Positions 1-7,626 of a DNA stretch of 31,760 nt are shown here, in pieces. The notes under the pieces are model-generated. The model saw only the letters and a list, made by a program, of their open reading frames with translations, was not told where the DNA came from and did no database searches. Source of the DNA: Caulobacter sp. CCH9-E1 (lineage in GTDB: Bacteria > Pseudomonadota > Alphaproteobacteria > Caulobacterales > Caulobacteraceae); NCBI RefSeq assembly GCF_001556515.1, contig NZ_LSJA01000262.1:1-31760 (forward strand), given 5' to 3'. The position numbers and the translations under genes were made by a program. The first letter of the stretch is position 1. Every line of letters begins with the position of its first letter.

Positions 1-44
1 CCGCCAACCATCAAGCCAACGCTTGACCTACATCGCAATACACA

Positions 45-123
45 GGACCCAGGGGGTGCGGGAGCGCCGCGCTTGCGGCCCCTGGGTCCCGGATAGCCTC
101 TGCGAGGCTTCCGGGATGACACG
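45..123. repeat. Partial copy of an intergenic palindromic repeat
   Basis: Two stem-loops lie side by side. Arms 45-55 and 79-89 pair over 11 bp around a GC-rich loop, and 88-100 pairs with 104-115 with one bulged base. Bases 81-123 are identical over 43 nt to 11985-12027, which is the right part of a complete 112-bp element. This copy lacks the left terminal arm (GTGTCATCCCGG) seen in the complete element. It lies 17 bp beyond the stop of the Smr gene, so it may end that transcript. Bases 1-44 hold nothing I recognise. Confidence 0.75.
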
Positions 124-140
124 GATTTGGTGGCTTCGAA

Positions 141-710
141 TTAAACCCGCCGCTTCAGCGCCACGTACAGCGCCCCCTCCCCGCCGTGGCGGCGGTCGGC
201 GGTGGAGACGCCGGCGACCATCTCGCGCAGGGACGGGTCAGCGAGCCATTCGGGCGTGCGCGCGCGCAGGACCCCCTGCCCCACCTTGCCCTTGCCGGTG
301 ATGACCAGCACCGCCCGGTGACCCTGGCTGAACGAGCGGCGGATGAAGGCCTCCAGCGTGGCGCGGGCCTGGTCCTGATCCAGGCCATGCATGTCCAGCC
401 GCGCGCCGATCGGGTCGCGCTCCTTGACGATCCGCAGCTTGCGATTGGGCTCGATGGTCCCAGCGGGGCCCTTGAGCGCCTTCGCGAACGCCGGCTTCAG
501 GTCTTCCGGGTGAAGCCGGAGCGGCGCGATCGAGGCCAGGCGCGTCGGCGGCTCGGCCGGCAGGGCGGTGTCGGACTTCAGCGACGGTCGGATCCGCGCC
601 TTGGACCGCATCTTCTCCGGCTTCACCGGCGCGCGCGGGGTCACGGTCGAGGCGACCAGCCGCCAAAGGCGCTTGTCGTCCTCAGGTCCGGGCGGCGGCT
701 TCTTGCTCAC
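141..710 (-). CDS. Smr-domain protein (MutS2-type nuclease domain)
   Basis: A 189-residue protein with a basic, proline-rich N-terminal half and a C-terminal Smr domain. The domain shows the two family signatures: LDMHG (LDxHG) at about residue 107 and TGKG (TGxG) at about residue 139, followed by a conserved TPEWL segment. Stand-alone Smr proteins are linked to DNA or RNA nicking and some are tied to ribosome rescue, but the substrate here cannot be read from sequence. I chose the GTG at 710, one base after the mltA stop, because the longer frame upstream is low-quality sequence overlapping mltA. It is the last gene of a three-gene minus-strand operon. Confidence 0.85.
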   Translation of the reverse strand: MSKKPPPGPEDDKRLWRLVASTVTPRAPVKPEKMRSKARIRPSLKSDTALPAEPPTRLASIAPLRLHPEDLKPAFAKALKGPAGTIEPNRKLRIVKERDPIGARLDMHGLDQDQARATLEAFIRRSFSQGHRAVLVITGKGKVGQGVLRARTPEWLADPSLREMVAGVSTADRRHGGEGALYVALKRRV

Positions 711-711
711 C

Positions 712-1893
712 TTACGGCTTTGGAACGAGGCGGTAGAGCCGCAGCATGTGCCGCACGCGCCCCGCCTCGGCCCCGGCCTCCGGACCCGTGCCGATGTAGA
801 GATCGGCGCGCACCTCGCCCTTGATCGCCCCGCCGGTGTCCAGCGCCACGGCCAGGCGGCGATAGGTCGGGAAGGCGCCCGCCAGGGCGGGAGCGCTGGC
901 GTCCAGCCAGTAGAGCGCGCCATAGGCGTGGCGGCTGGGATCGACGGCGATGGCGCGGCCGGGCGGCAGGGACACGCCGGCCGAGCCCAGAGGCTCCTTG
1001 CCGTCGTCCTCGGCCATCTTGAAGAACACGTAGCGCGGGTTCAGCCGCATGATCGCGTCGGCCTCGGGCCCGCGATGCTCGGCCAGCCAGGTCCGGATGG
1101 CGTCGCCCGAGGTGTTGTTGTCGGGCAAGAGGCCCTTGTCGCGCATGGGCGTGGCGATGCCGACAAAGGGCTTGCCATTGGTTCCGGCGAACACCGCCTT
1201 CACCCGGCGGCCGTCGGGCAGCACCAGCACGCCCGAGCCCTGGATCTGCAGGAAAAACAGCTCCTCGGGCCGCATCCAGGCCAGGGGCTTGTCGGTCGGG
1301 ACCGCCTCGATCTCGGCGCGGTCCGGATAGGGAACGAAGGTCTTGCCCTCGACATGGCCGGTGATCTTCTTGCCGATCAGGGCCGGCTCGAAGGGGCCGA
1401 GATCCAGCACGACCAGATCGTCCGGCAGACGGCGCACGGGCGCGGAGAACTCGGCGTTGCGCGACATCCGCGCTTGATACTGGGGGGCGAAATAGGCGGT
1501 CAGCAGCCCGTCTTCGCCGACAGCCTGAGCCTGGAAGTTGGCCTCGAAGAAAGCGCGCGCGGCGGCGGCGTCCGAACCGCTCATTCCCCGAGCCAGGTCG
1601 CAGACGCGGGTCATGGCCGGGTCCTTCGACACGCCGCAGCCAGCCTGGAAGGCTTTCAGCGCCGCCAGATGATCCTCTTGAGCCCAGCCTGGCAGGTCCG
1701 AGAACGAGACGGTCGCGGGCTGGGCGACCGGCGGCTGAGCCGGAGGAGCCGGCGCCTGAGGCGTTGCCTGAACCGGCGGCGACGCGGGCGGGGCGATCGG
1801 CGGCGGCGTCACCACGCTGGCGCAGGCGCTCAGCAGCAGAGCCGCCAGCGCTAGCGGGGCGATGGCGCTCGAAGCGGTCCGGACGCGGATCAT
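712..1893 (-). CDS. mltA: Membrane-bound lytic murein transglycosylase A
   Basis: A 393-residue lipoprotein that cleaves peptidoglycan glycan strands with 1,6-anhydro ring formation at the inner face of the outer membrane. The N-terminus carries a signal peptide with lipobox LLSAC at about residue 24, then a proline-rich linker of about 45 residues. The MltA domain follows. The C-terminal 3D-type segment holds the conserved aspartates: AVDPSRHAYG and, near residue 360, DTGGAIKGEVRAD with downstream GTGPEAG. The ATG at 1893 overlaps the upstream stop as TGATG; a GTG one codon earlier (1896) is an alternative. Length suits the family. It is co-transcribed with the Tim44-like gene upstream, which suggests an envelope role for both. 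Confidence 0.93.
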   Translation of the reverse strand: MIRVRTASSAIAPLALAALLLSACASVVTPPPIAPPASPPVQATPQAPAPPAQPPVAQPATVSFSDLPGWAQEDHLAALKAFQAGCGVSKDPAMTRVCDLARGMSGSDAAAARAFFEANFQAQAVGEDGLLTAYFAPQYQARMSRNAEFSAPVRRLPDDLVVLDLGPFEPALIGKKITGHVEGKTFVPYPDRAEIEAVPTDKPLAWMRPEELFFLQIQGSGVLVLPDGRRVKAVFAGTNGKPFVGIATPMRDKGLLPDNNTSGDAIRTWLAEHRGPEADAIMRLNPRYVFFKMAEDDGKEPLGSAGVSLPPGRAIAVDPSRHAYGALYWLDASAPALAGAFPTYRRLAVALDTGGAIKGEVRADLYIGTGPEAGAEAGRVRHMLRLYRLVPKP

Positions 1894-2489
1894 CACGCCT
1901 CGGCGGCGGCGACGAACGACAGCAGCCAGTTCGGATTGGCGCTCTTGACCTCGCGCTCGAAGGTCCAGAGCTCGGCGGTGCGGCGGTCGTCGACCCCCTC
2001 GCCGCGCTCGTCCTTGGTGCGGGTGCGCACCTCGGCCAGGATGCGGACCACCGCCTTGGCGGTGTCGCCAACCAGGTCGACGCTTTCCAGGTCGAGGCGC
2101 GGCGGGGCCATGAACTCGACCTTTTCGGTGCGACCGGCGGCCTCGCGCGCCGTCATGGCGTGCTCGAAATTGGCCATGACCTCGGGGGCGAGGAGCGGCT
2201 TCAGCGTCTCGCGATCGCCCGCGGCGTAGGCGGTGACGATCTGCTCATAGGCGGTGCGCGCGCCGGTCATGAACTTGATCGGGTCGAAATCGGGCTGGCG
2301 GGCCTTCAGCGCGGCGAGGCCTTCCGAGCGCAGCACCGGATGGGCGTCGCTGGCGATCGGCGCGGAACCGGCGGGGGCGGCCTTGACGGACGCGTCCTCG
2401 GGCTGACGACCGACCCGACGCCCAAGCGTGGCGTAGAGCTGATAGAGGACGATGGCGGCGACCGCGGCGAGGAACAGGATCTGAAACAC
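1893..2489 (-). CDS. Tim44-domain membrane-anchored protein (TimA type)
   Basis: A 198-residue protein with one N-terminal transmembrane helix (about residues 2-17, FQILFLAAVAAIVLYQLYA), a short variable linker and a Tim44-like domain over about residues 65-195. Conserved family features include the FMTGARTAYEQIVTAYAAGD region and the terminal strand WTFEREVKSANPNWLLSF. Bacterial Tim44-like proteins of alphaproteobacteria are relatives of the mitochondrial import motor anchor. Their bacterial role is poorly defined, but a link to the inner membrane is supported by the helix. It is the first gene of the operon, overlaps mltA by one base, and is divergent from secB, 229 bp away, which places it beside a protein-export gene. 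Confidence 0.85.
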   Translation of the reverse strand: MFQILFLAAVAAIVLYQLYATLGRRVGRQPEDASVKAAPAGSAPIASDAHPVLRSEGLAALKARQPDFDPIKFMTGARTAYEQIVTAYAAGDRETLKPLLAPEVMANFEHAMTAREAAGRTEKVEFMAPPRLDLESVDLVGDTAKAVVRILAEVRTRTKDERGEGVDDRRTAELWTFEREVKSANPNWLLSFVAAAEA

Positions 2490-2718
2490 TTCAAGGTCCG
2501 GCGACGGGCTTTGTAGGCCCAGGGAATGTCTAGGTCGGCGAACGCTCGTCGGTTTCGGAAAAAGGCTCTCCGAACCGGGCGAACGCCCCGTGTCTTTCCT
2601 ATATAGGCGAGACGCGCGCTCTCGTCAGGCGCCTGGCGTTGCGCCAGACGGGCCCTCATGGTAGCAGCGCCCACCTTACTCAAGGCGTTTTTGCGCGCCG
2701 ATCACGGATTTTGTCCTA

Positions 2719-3219
2719 ATGACCGACACCTCCGCCCCCACCGGCGCCCCCGAGGCGACTTCGGAAGACGCCGCCGGCCAAGTGGGCGTCCGCATCCTGG
2801 CCCAGTTCGTCCGCGACTTCTCGTTCGAGAACCCGCTGGCCCCCGATAGCCTGCGCGCCGGCGCGGCCCAACCCGCCATCGACATGGGCGTCGAGATGAA
2901 CGCCCGCGGTCGTCCCGACGGCCTGTTCGAGGTGGACCTGAAGCTCTCGGCCCGCGCCCTGCGCGATGACCAAGCCGTGTTCCACGTCGAAGTGGTCTAT
3001 GGCGGCCTGTTCCACATCGCCGGCGTGCCCGAGGAAGATCTGGAGCCGGTGCTGCTGATCGAGTGCCCGCGCTTCCTGTTCCCCTACGCCCGTCGCCTGA
3101 TCTCGGACGTGACGGCCGAGGGCGGCTTCCCGCCGTTCCTGATCGACCCGATCGACTTCGCCGGCGTCTACGCCGCGCGCAAGGCCCAGGCCGAAGGCCA
3201 GCAGGTCGGCAACGCGTAA
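2719..3219 (+). CDS. secB: Protein-export chaperone SecB
   Basis: A 166-residue SecB, slightly longer than the roughly 155-residue E. coli protein because of an acidic, proline-rich N-terminal extension. SecB is a cytosolic tetramer that keeps precursors unfolded and hands them to SecA. Visible family features are the peptide-binding core ([19 protein letters not shown] at about residues 24-42), the VGMN-like segment [10 protein letters not shown], and the [27 protein letters not shown] region near the C-terminus that is close to invariant in SecB. No clear Shine-Dalgarno precedes the ATG at 2719, but no better in-frame start exists. A strong intrinsic terminator follows the stop. Confidence 0.97.
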   Translation: MTDTSAPTGAPEATSEDAAGQVGVRILAQFVRDFSFENPLAPDSLRAGAAQPAIDMGVEMNARGRPDGLFEVDLKLSARALRDDQAVFHVEVVYGGLFHIAGVPEEDLEPVLLIECPRFLFPYARRLISDVTAEGGFPPFLIDPIDFAGVYAARKAQAEGQQVGNA

Positions 3220-3243
3220 GCCAGGCGACAGTGGTTTTTGGAG

Positions 3244-3275
3244 AGGGCTCGGCTGAAAGGCCGGGCCCTTTTCTT
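3244..3275 (+). terminator. Intrinsic terminator of secB
   Basis: An 11-bp GC-rich stem (3244-3254 with 3259-3269, two G-T wobbles) with a GAAA loop is followed by TTTTCTTT. It begins 24 nt after the secB stop and has the standard form of a rho-independent terminator on the plus strand. Confidence 0.88.
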
Positions 3276-3290
3276 TGAGCCATACAAACC

Positions 3291-3330
3291 GTGTCATCCC
3301 GGAAGCGCGTAGCGCTATCCGGGATGACAC
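3291..3330. repeat. Minimal palindrome of the GTGTCATCCCGG family
   Basis: A near-perfect 40-bp palindrome: arms GTGTCATCCCGGA (3291-3303) and TCCGGGATGACAC (3318-3330), with an inner AGCGC/GCGCT pair. The outer arms are the same 12-mer that forms the terminal inverted repeats of the 112-bp element at 11915-12026. It sits between the convergent secB and cenR-like genes, so it could act as a transcription barrier on either strand. Confidence 0.8.
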
Positions 3331-3348
3331 TGATTTATTGGCTTTCAG

Positions 3349-4047
3349 CTACGGCTGCAGCCGGTAGCCGCCCATCTCGGTGATCAGGATCCGCGCCACG
3401 GCCGGATCGGGCTCGATCTTCTGGCGCAGACGATAGACGTGGGTCTCCAGCGTGTGGGTGGTGACCCCGGCGTTGTAACCCCAGACCTCCGTCAGCAACT
3501 CCTCGCGCGACACGGGCTTCGAGCCAGCGCGATAGAGGTACTTGAGGATATTGGTTTCCTTCTCGGTCAGCCGCACCTTCTTCTGCTTCTCGTCAACCAG
3601 CAGCTTGGCCGAGGGCCGGAATTCGTAGGGACCGATACGGAACAGCGCGTCTTCCGACGCCTCGTAGCTGCGCAGCTGGGCGCGGATGCGGGCCAGCAAA
3701 ACGCCGAAGCGGAAGGGCTTCGTCACATAGTCGTTGGCGCCGGACTCCAGGCCCAGGATGGTGTCGCTGTCGCTGGCGGCGGCCGTCAGCATGATCACGG
3801 GCGCGGTGACGCCGTTCTTGCGCATCAGGCGGCAGGCCTCGCGGCCGTCCATGTCAGGCAAATCAACGTCCAGCAGGATCAGGTCGGGCTTGAGCTCGCG
3901 CGACATCCGCACGCCCTCGCCGGCGCTGGCGGCCTCGTTGACCGCGAACTCCTCGTGCAGGGCCAGCTGTTCGGCCAGGGCGCCGCGCAGGTCGTCGTCG
4001 TCGTCGATGAGCAGAAGGGTCTTGCGTTGCGCCATAAGGCGAAACAT
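3349..4047 (-). CDS. cenR: OmpR-family response regulator, CenR type
   Basis: A 232-residue two-domain regulator. The receiver domain (about residues 8-122) has the acidic pair in LIDDDDD, the phospho-acceptor Asp in LILLDVDLPDMDG, the T in MLTAAAS and the K in YVTKPF. The C-terminal winged-helix domain (about 135-230) has the OmpR-type core EVWGYNAGVTTHTLETHVYRLRQKIE. In C. crescentus the essential envelope regulator CenR lies in this part of the chromosome; its kinase partner CenK is encoded elsewhere, which agrees with the absence of a kinase gene here. The symbol rests on this context and sequence likeness. A start at 4035 (MAQRK) is also possible; the GAGGG upstream of 4047 favours the longer form slightly. 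Confidence 0.85.
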   Translation of the reverse strand: MFRLMAQRKTLLLIDDDDDLRGALAEQLALHEEFAVNEAASAGEGVRMSRELKPDLILLDVDLPDMDGREACRLMRKNGVTAPVIMLTAAASDSDTILGLESGANDYVTKPFRFGVLLARIRAQLRSYEASEDALFRIGPYEFRPSAKLLVDEKQKKVRLTEKETNILKYLYRAGSKPVSREELLTEVWGYNAGVTTHTLETHVYRLRQKIEPDPAVARILITEMGGYRLQP

Positions 4048-4110
4048 GCACCGCTGCGGCCCTCGGGGACAACCCCGGGCGAGGCCTTAAGTCCGGGAGT
4101 CGACGTCTCC

Positions 4111-4617
4111 ATGCTGTTCCGCGCCCATGCCGATGGTCGTTTCGAATTTGACGGGCGGATATTGCGCTGCGCGATCGGCAAGGCCGGCGCGATCGCCGCC
4201 GCCGCCAAGCGCGAGGGCGACAGCAAGAGTCCCGTCGGGGTCTGGGCCATGCGCGAGGTCTGGTATCGGCCGGACGTCTATACGCAGGGCCCCACGACCC
4301 GTCTGCCCGTCCGCGCGACGCAGGCTCAGGACGGCTGGTGCGACGCGCCTGGCGATCCGAACTACAATCGTCCCGTGACCCTGCCCTACCCGGCCAGCGC
4401 CGAGCGGATGTGGCGCGACGACGCCGTCTACGACCTGGTGGTGATCCTGGGCCATAATGACGCCCCGCCGATTCCTGGCATGGGCTCGGCGATCTTCATG
4501 CACTTGGCGCGGGACGGTTATCCGGGCACCGAGGGCTGTGTGGCCCTGGCGCGCGTGGACCTGGAGGCCGTGCTGGCCGCGGCCAAGCCGGGCGACGCGG
4601 TGGAGATCGTGGGCTAG
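4111..4617 (+). CDS. L,D-transpeptidase family (YkuD-fold) protein
   Basis: A 168-residue protein of the short YkuD-like group (COG3786 type). The catalytic region is seen as a conserved His in VILGHNDAPPIPGMGSAIFMH (about residues 115-135) followed by the TEGCVAL motif with the active-site Cys near residue 149. Members form or exchange 3-3 peptidoglycan cross-links or attach proteins to the wall. No signal peptide is visible at the chosen ATG (4111), so either export uses another route or the protein acts in the cytoplasm; the longer upstream frame is antisense to cenR and not credible. Its start lies 63 bp from that of the divergent CenR gene, which makes regulation by that envelope regulator plausible but unproven. 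Confidence 0.85.
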   Translation: MLFRAHADGRFEFDGRILRCAIGKAGAIAAAAKREGDSKSPVGVWAMREVWYRPDVYTQGPTTRLPVRATQAQDGWCDAPGDPNYNRPVTLPYPASAERMWRDDAVYDLVVILGHNDAPPIPGMGSAIFMHLARDGYPGTEGCVALARVDLEAVLAAAKPGDAVEIVG

Positions 4618-4627
4618 GGCCGAGCCA

Positions 4628-4936
4628 TCAACCGCTCTTGCCTTTCCCGTCGATCAGGACGGCCTGCTGCCAACGTCCCGGCGCCTTGTCGGTGCGATGG
4701 ATGCAGCCCGCCCAGCAACAAGGCCGCTTCTTGCCCTCCAACAGTTCCTCCAGGGTTCGCTGGATGCGGCGTTGGCGGGTTGCGGCTTGTTTGGCGTCAT
4801 CAACCCAGCAAATGAACTCGTTTCGCCCAAGCGGCGTCAGGCTGGCCCACAACTCAAGGACCCTTGGATCCGACCGCACCGCCGCCCGCAGATCTTCAGC
4901 GGCCTCGTGGACAGTCCCCTGGGGAAAGGCGTTCAT
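4628..4936 (-). CDS. YdeI/OmpD-associated (OmdA-type) small protein
   Basis: A 102-residue protein with the OmdA-type core: LTPLGRNEFICWVDDAKQ followed by TRQRRIQRTLEELLEGKK at about residues 41-78. The spaced Arg/Lys and the E-LLEGK helix are typical of the family, which is found in many bacteria and whose molecular role is not firmly known. The C-terminus has two cysteines (CCWAGC region) and a basic tail. I placed the start at the ATG at 4936 because GGGAG lies 8 nt upstream. It converges with the L,D-transpeptidase gene, with only 10 bp between stops. Confidence 0.75.
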   Translation of the reverse strand: MNAFPQGTVHEAAEDLRAAVRSDPRVLELWASLTPLGRNEFICWVDDAKQAATRQRRIQRTLEELLEGKKRPCCWAGCIHRTDKAPGRWQQAVLIDGKGKSG

Positions 4937-5001
4937 CACGAAATCTCCCTGCGGCGACACGGAAGACTAGCGTCATTTTGGCTTTTCGGGAGGGGAAACC
5001 C

Positions 5002-5658
5002 CTAGTGCGCCGAGCCCCGCGCCCCAAACAGCGCCGAGCCGACCCGCACCGAGGTCGCGCCCTCGGCGATGGCGATCTCGAAGTCGTCGCTCATGCCCAT
5101 CGAGAGCTTTTCGACGCCATTGCGCTCGGCGATCGCCCGCAGCTCGGCAAAGTGCGGCGCCGGATCGGCGTCGAAGGGCGGGATGCACATCAGCCCCTCG
5201 ACGTTGAGGCCATAGGTCCCCCGGCACGCGGCGATGAAGGCGTCCGCCTCGCCCGGCGCGATTCCGGCCTTCTGCGGCTCCTCGCCGGTATTGACCTGAA
5301 CGTAGAGGCGCGGCGCCTTGCCGGCCCGCTGGATTTCCTCGGCCAGCACGCGGGCCAGCTTTTCGCGGTCCACCGTCTCGATGACATCGAAGAAGGCCAC
5401 GGCCTCGCGCGCCTTATTGGTCTGCAGCGGGCCGATCAGGCGCAGCTCCAGGCCTTCGCGTCGGTCGCCCCAGCGTTCCATCGCCTCCTGCACGCGGTTT
5501 TCGCCGAACACTTTCTGTCCCGCCTCCAGCACGGGCGCGATATGCTCCCAAGGCTGGGTCTTGGAGACCGCCACCAGCGTGACCGAGCCTGGCGCCCGTC
5601 CGGCGCGGGCCTCGGCGGCGGCGATGCGGCTTTGGATGTCGGCGAGGGCTTGGGACAT
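5002..5658 (-). CDS. YggS/PROSC-type PLP homeostasis protein
   Basis: A 218-residue protein with the alanine-racemase-like N-terminal fold only. The PLP lysine is in TLVAVSKTQPWEHI (about residue 36), and FGENRVQEAMER, LIGPLQTNKAREAV, VNTGEEPQKAGI and GLMCIPPF follow in the usual order. LSMGMSDDFEIAIAEGATSVRVGSALFG at the C-terminus binds the PLP phosphate. Family members buffer free pyridoxal phosphate and affect amino- and keto-acid balance, with no racemase activity known. The ATG at 5658 fits the family N-terminus. The start is 13 nt from that of the divergent ThiE-like gene, so its promoter must lie inside that gene. Confidence 0.93.
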   Translation of the reverse strand: MSQALADIQSRIAAAEARAGRAPGSVTLVAVSKTQPWEHIAPVLEAGQKVFGENRVQEAMERWGDRREGLELRLIGPLQTNKAREAVAFFDVIETVDREKLARVLAEEIQRAGKAPRLYVQVNTGEEPQKAGIAPGEADAFIAACRGTYGLNVEGLMCIPPFDADPAPHFAELRAIAERNGVEKLSMGMSDDFEIAIAEGATSVRVGSALFGARGSAH

Positions 5659-5671
5659 GGAAGGAGCGGCC

Positions 5672-6292
5672 TTGCGAGGCGACAGCGAACTGGACGTCCT
5701 GTCTAGGACGGCGGCGGCCTTTCCGCCAAGGACCGTGCGCGGCCGCGTGCTGCCGAACCTGCTGTTCTTCACCGATCCCGCCCGCGTCGCCTCGCCCGAG
5801 GCGGTGGCCGAACGGCTTCCAGCCGGGTCCGGAATCGTGTTCCGGGCCTTCGGCGCCGAGGACGCGGTCGAGCAGGGCCGCCGCCTGCGGGCGATCGCGG
5901 ACGCTCGTGGTCTCATACTGCTGGTCGGCGCGCATCCGGGGCTTGCCGAGGGCGTTCGGGCCGACGGTCTGCACATGCCCGAGCGCTTGGCCGGCGAAAT
6001 CCCAAAGCTGAGAGCGGAGCACGCCCGCTATCTGATCACCGTGGCCGCCCATGACCTGACCGCCGTTGGAGCGGCCGAGCGGGCGGGCGCGGACGCCGTG
6101 ATCGTCTCGCCGGTCTTTCCCAGCAACAGCCCCTCGGCGGGAGAGCCGCTGGGTCTCAAGGGCCTGAAGGACATGGTCGGGGTGACGCCCCTGCCCGTCT
6201 ACGCGCTGGGCGGCGTGCGCGCGGACACGGTCGGCCAGCTGGCGGGCAGCGGAATTGTCGGGATCGCGGCGGTCGAAGCCCTGGCGAGCTGA
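5672..6292 (+). CDS. ThiE/TenI-like thiamine phosphate synthase family protein
   Basis: A 206-residue TIM-barrel protein of the ThiE/TenI superfamily. The order of motifs is LLFFTDPAR at strand 1, GLILLVGAHPGLAEGVRADGLHMPE in the middle (the GxHLP-like segment), AGADAVIVSPVFPSNSP (the phosphate-loop region, normally GADYIGVGPVF) and YALGGVRADT plus GIVGIAAVEAL near the C-terminus. The central motifs differ from textbook ThiE, so a TenI-like or diverged role is possible. I chose TTG at 5672 because AAGGAG lies 5 nt upstream; a GTG at 5735 would trim the variable N-terminus. It is convergent with the NtrZ-like gene, with 6 bp between stops. Confidence 0.8.
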   Translation: MRGDSELDVLSRTAAAFPPRTVRGRVLPNLLFFTDPARVASPEAVAERLPAGSGIVFRAFGAEDAVEQGRRLRAIADARGLILLVGAHPGLAEGVRADGLHMPERLAGEIPKLRAEHARYLITVAAHDLTAVGAAERAGADAVIVSPVFPSNSPSAGEPLGLKGLKDMVGVTPLPVYALGGVRADTVGQLAGSGIVGIAAVEALAS

Positions 6293-6298
6293 CCCGGT

Positions 6299-6709
6299 TC
6301 AGAACTTGAAGGCGGTTTCCAGCCGGACGCGCGGGGCGGCTTCGGGCTGCTGGGCCTTGCGGGCGGCCAGGGCCGGGTTGGATTCACCCAGGCTGACGGC
6401 GCCGCCGACGCGGATCGACGGGGTCACCTTGAAATAGGCGCCGGCCTGGACGTCCTGCATTTCCATTTCGCGGCTGGAGGGCTGGTCGAGGTCCAGCTTC
6501 AGGCCCCAGCGGCCCTTCTTGGCGTCCCAACGCAGGGTGCGCTTGTCATCCCGCGGGTATTGGACGCCGGCGGCGGCGCTGGTGAAGTCGTTCTTGACGC
6601 TGAAATCAGGGGCGACCGCGTGCGGCTTGGCCTGGGCGAACGCCATCGACGCCGATCCCGTCAGGATCAGCGCGGCGGTCCCCGCCAGGAAGAAACGCTT
6701 CGCGACCAT
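6299..6709 (-). CDS. ntrZ: NtrZ-family periplasmic regulatory protein
   Basis: A 136-residue exported protein with a clear Sec signal peptide (MVAKRFFLAGTAALILTGS, cleavage after AFA near residue 24). The mature part is rich in alternating residues suited to beta strands and ends in aromatic Phe (RLETAFKF), with no known enzyme motif. In C. crescentus a small periplasmic protein named NtrZ, thought to restrain the sensor kinase NtrY, is encoded just upstream of the DUF3576 lipoprotein and leuS. Position, size and export signal all match here, so I give the symbol, though I could not align it. The ATG at 6709 has a weak GAG-type ribosome site; the longer frame starting at 6751 would bury the signal peptide. 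Confidence 0.72.
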   Translation of the reverse strand: MVAKRFFLAGTAALILTGSASMAFAQAKPHAVAPDFSVKNDFTSAAAGVQYPRDDKRTLRWDAKKGRWGLKLDLDQPSSREMEMQDVQAGAYFKVTPSIRVGGAVSLGESNPALAARKAQQPEAAPRVRLETAFKF

Positions 6710-6977
6710 CGCTACTCGCCGCCTGTACTCTGTTGTCCCCGCCCGTCCCATATAGGAAGAGGCCCGTGAATTTCGATTAAAGGCTTGGCCGAAACGCGGT
6801 CAACCGGCCTTTGGTCGCACTTGAGGCCGTATTGTACGATTCAATCGACTCGTGTGGCGGTGAGGTCACGCGATTCCTGTTTTGAGGCAGCGCAGCCATG
6901 CTATAGACCGGCTCCCGGCTGCGGGGGCGCGCCAGGAGTGCGCAAGTCGCGCCGGCGAGACATTGGAGCGAGGTACT

Positions 6978-7490
6978 ATGGCGTTTGAGCGTGGGTCTGT
7001 GATGCGCGGCGTCGCCGCGGGCGTCTTGGCTCTGTCGATGCTGGGCGTGTCGGCCTGCAGCAGCAACAAGCCTCCCAAGACCTTCTCGACCCAGAGCGAC
7101 GAGCCTGGCCTGAACCCCTTCAAGCGCTTCGGCGGCGGGAACAAGGGTCCGGCGACCGAAGGCTCGATCGGCGTGAACGGCTATCTGTGGCGCGCCAGCC
7201 TGGACACCCTGGCGTTCATGCCGCTGGCCTCGGCCGATCCGTACGGCGGCGTGATCATCACCGACTGGTATGTGAATCCGGAGACCCCGGCCGAGCGCTT
7301 CAAGGCGACGGTCTACATCCTGGACACCCGCTTGCGCGCCGACGGCCTGAACGTCACGGTGTTCAAGCAGTCCAAGGACGTGAACGGCGCCTGGGTCGAC
7401 GCCCCGGTCGCCGACCAGACCGCCACCGATATCGAAAACGCGATCCTGACCCGCGCCCGTCAGCTTCGTCTCTCGAACATCAAGGGCTAA
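6978..7490 (+). CDS. DUF3576 lipoprotein
   Basis: A 170-residue predicted lipoprotein. The signal peptide ends in lipobox LGVSAC near residue 25, and the next residues are SSNKPP, which suggests outer-membrane sorting. The DUF3576 core follows: [37 protein letters not shown], then [24 protein letters not shown], ending in a paired helix with [12 protein letters not shown]. The family is widespread in alphaproteobacteria, often next to leuS and lptE, which hints at a part in outer-membrane biogenesis, but its function is unknown. The ATG at 6978 is preceded by GGAGCGAGG. Between 6710 and 6977, part of which must hold two divergent promoters, I see no strong motif. Confidence 0.9.
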   Translation: MAFERGSVMRGVAAGVLALSMLGVSACSSNKPPKTFSTQSDEPGLNPFKRFGGGNKGPATEGSIGVNGYLWRASLDTLAFMPLASADPYGGVIITDWYVNPETPAERFKATVYILDTRLRADGLNVTVFKQSKDVNGAWVDAPVADQTATDIENAILTRARQLRLSNIKG

Positions 7491-7497
7491 GGCCCGA

Positions 7498-7528
7498 CGG
7501 GATCTTCTTCCACGCGGAGAAGATCCCG
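7498..7528 (+). terminator. Perfect hairpin between DUF3576 gene and leuS
   Basis: An 11-bp perfect stem (7498-7508 with 7518-7528) closes a 9-nt loop, starting 8 nt after the lipoprotein stop. The downstream sequence GAGTTCCTATATT has only a weak T tract, so termination may be partial or the hairpin may mark an mRNA 3' end. leuS begins 99 nt further on. Confidence 0.6.
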
Positions 7529-7626
7529 AGTTCCTATATTCCTGCGCGCTCCGGCCGCGAAACCGCTTACTCTTGACGCGGCCGCGCCTCCCGGGGCGCG
7601 TTCCTGCATCCAAGACCTGGTTTCCG

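Noticed and set aside
2306..2683. Minus-strand frame in the secB upstream region as a gene
   Set aside because: It overlaps the real Tim44-like gene out of frame and has no recognisable content.
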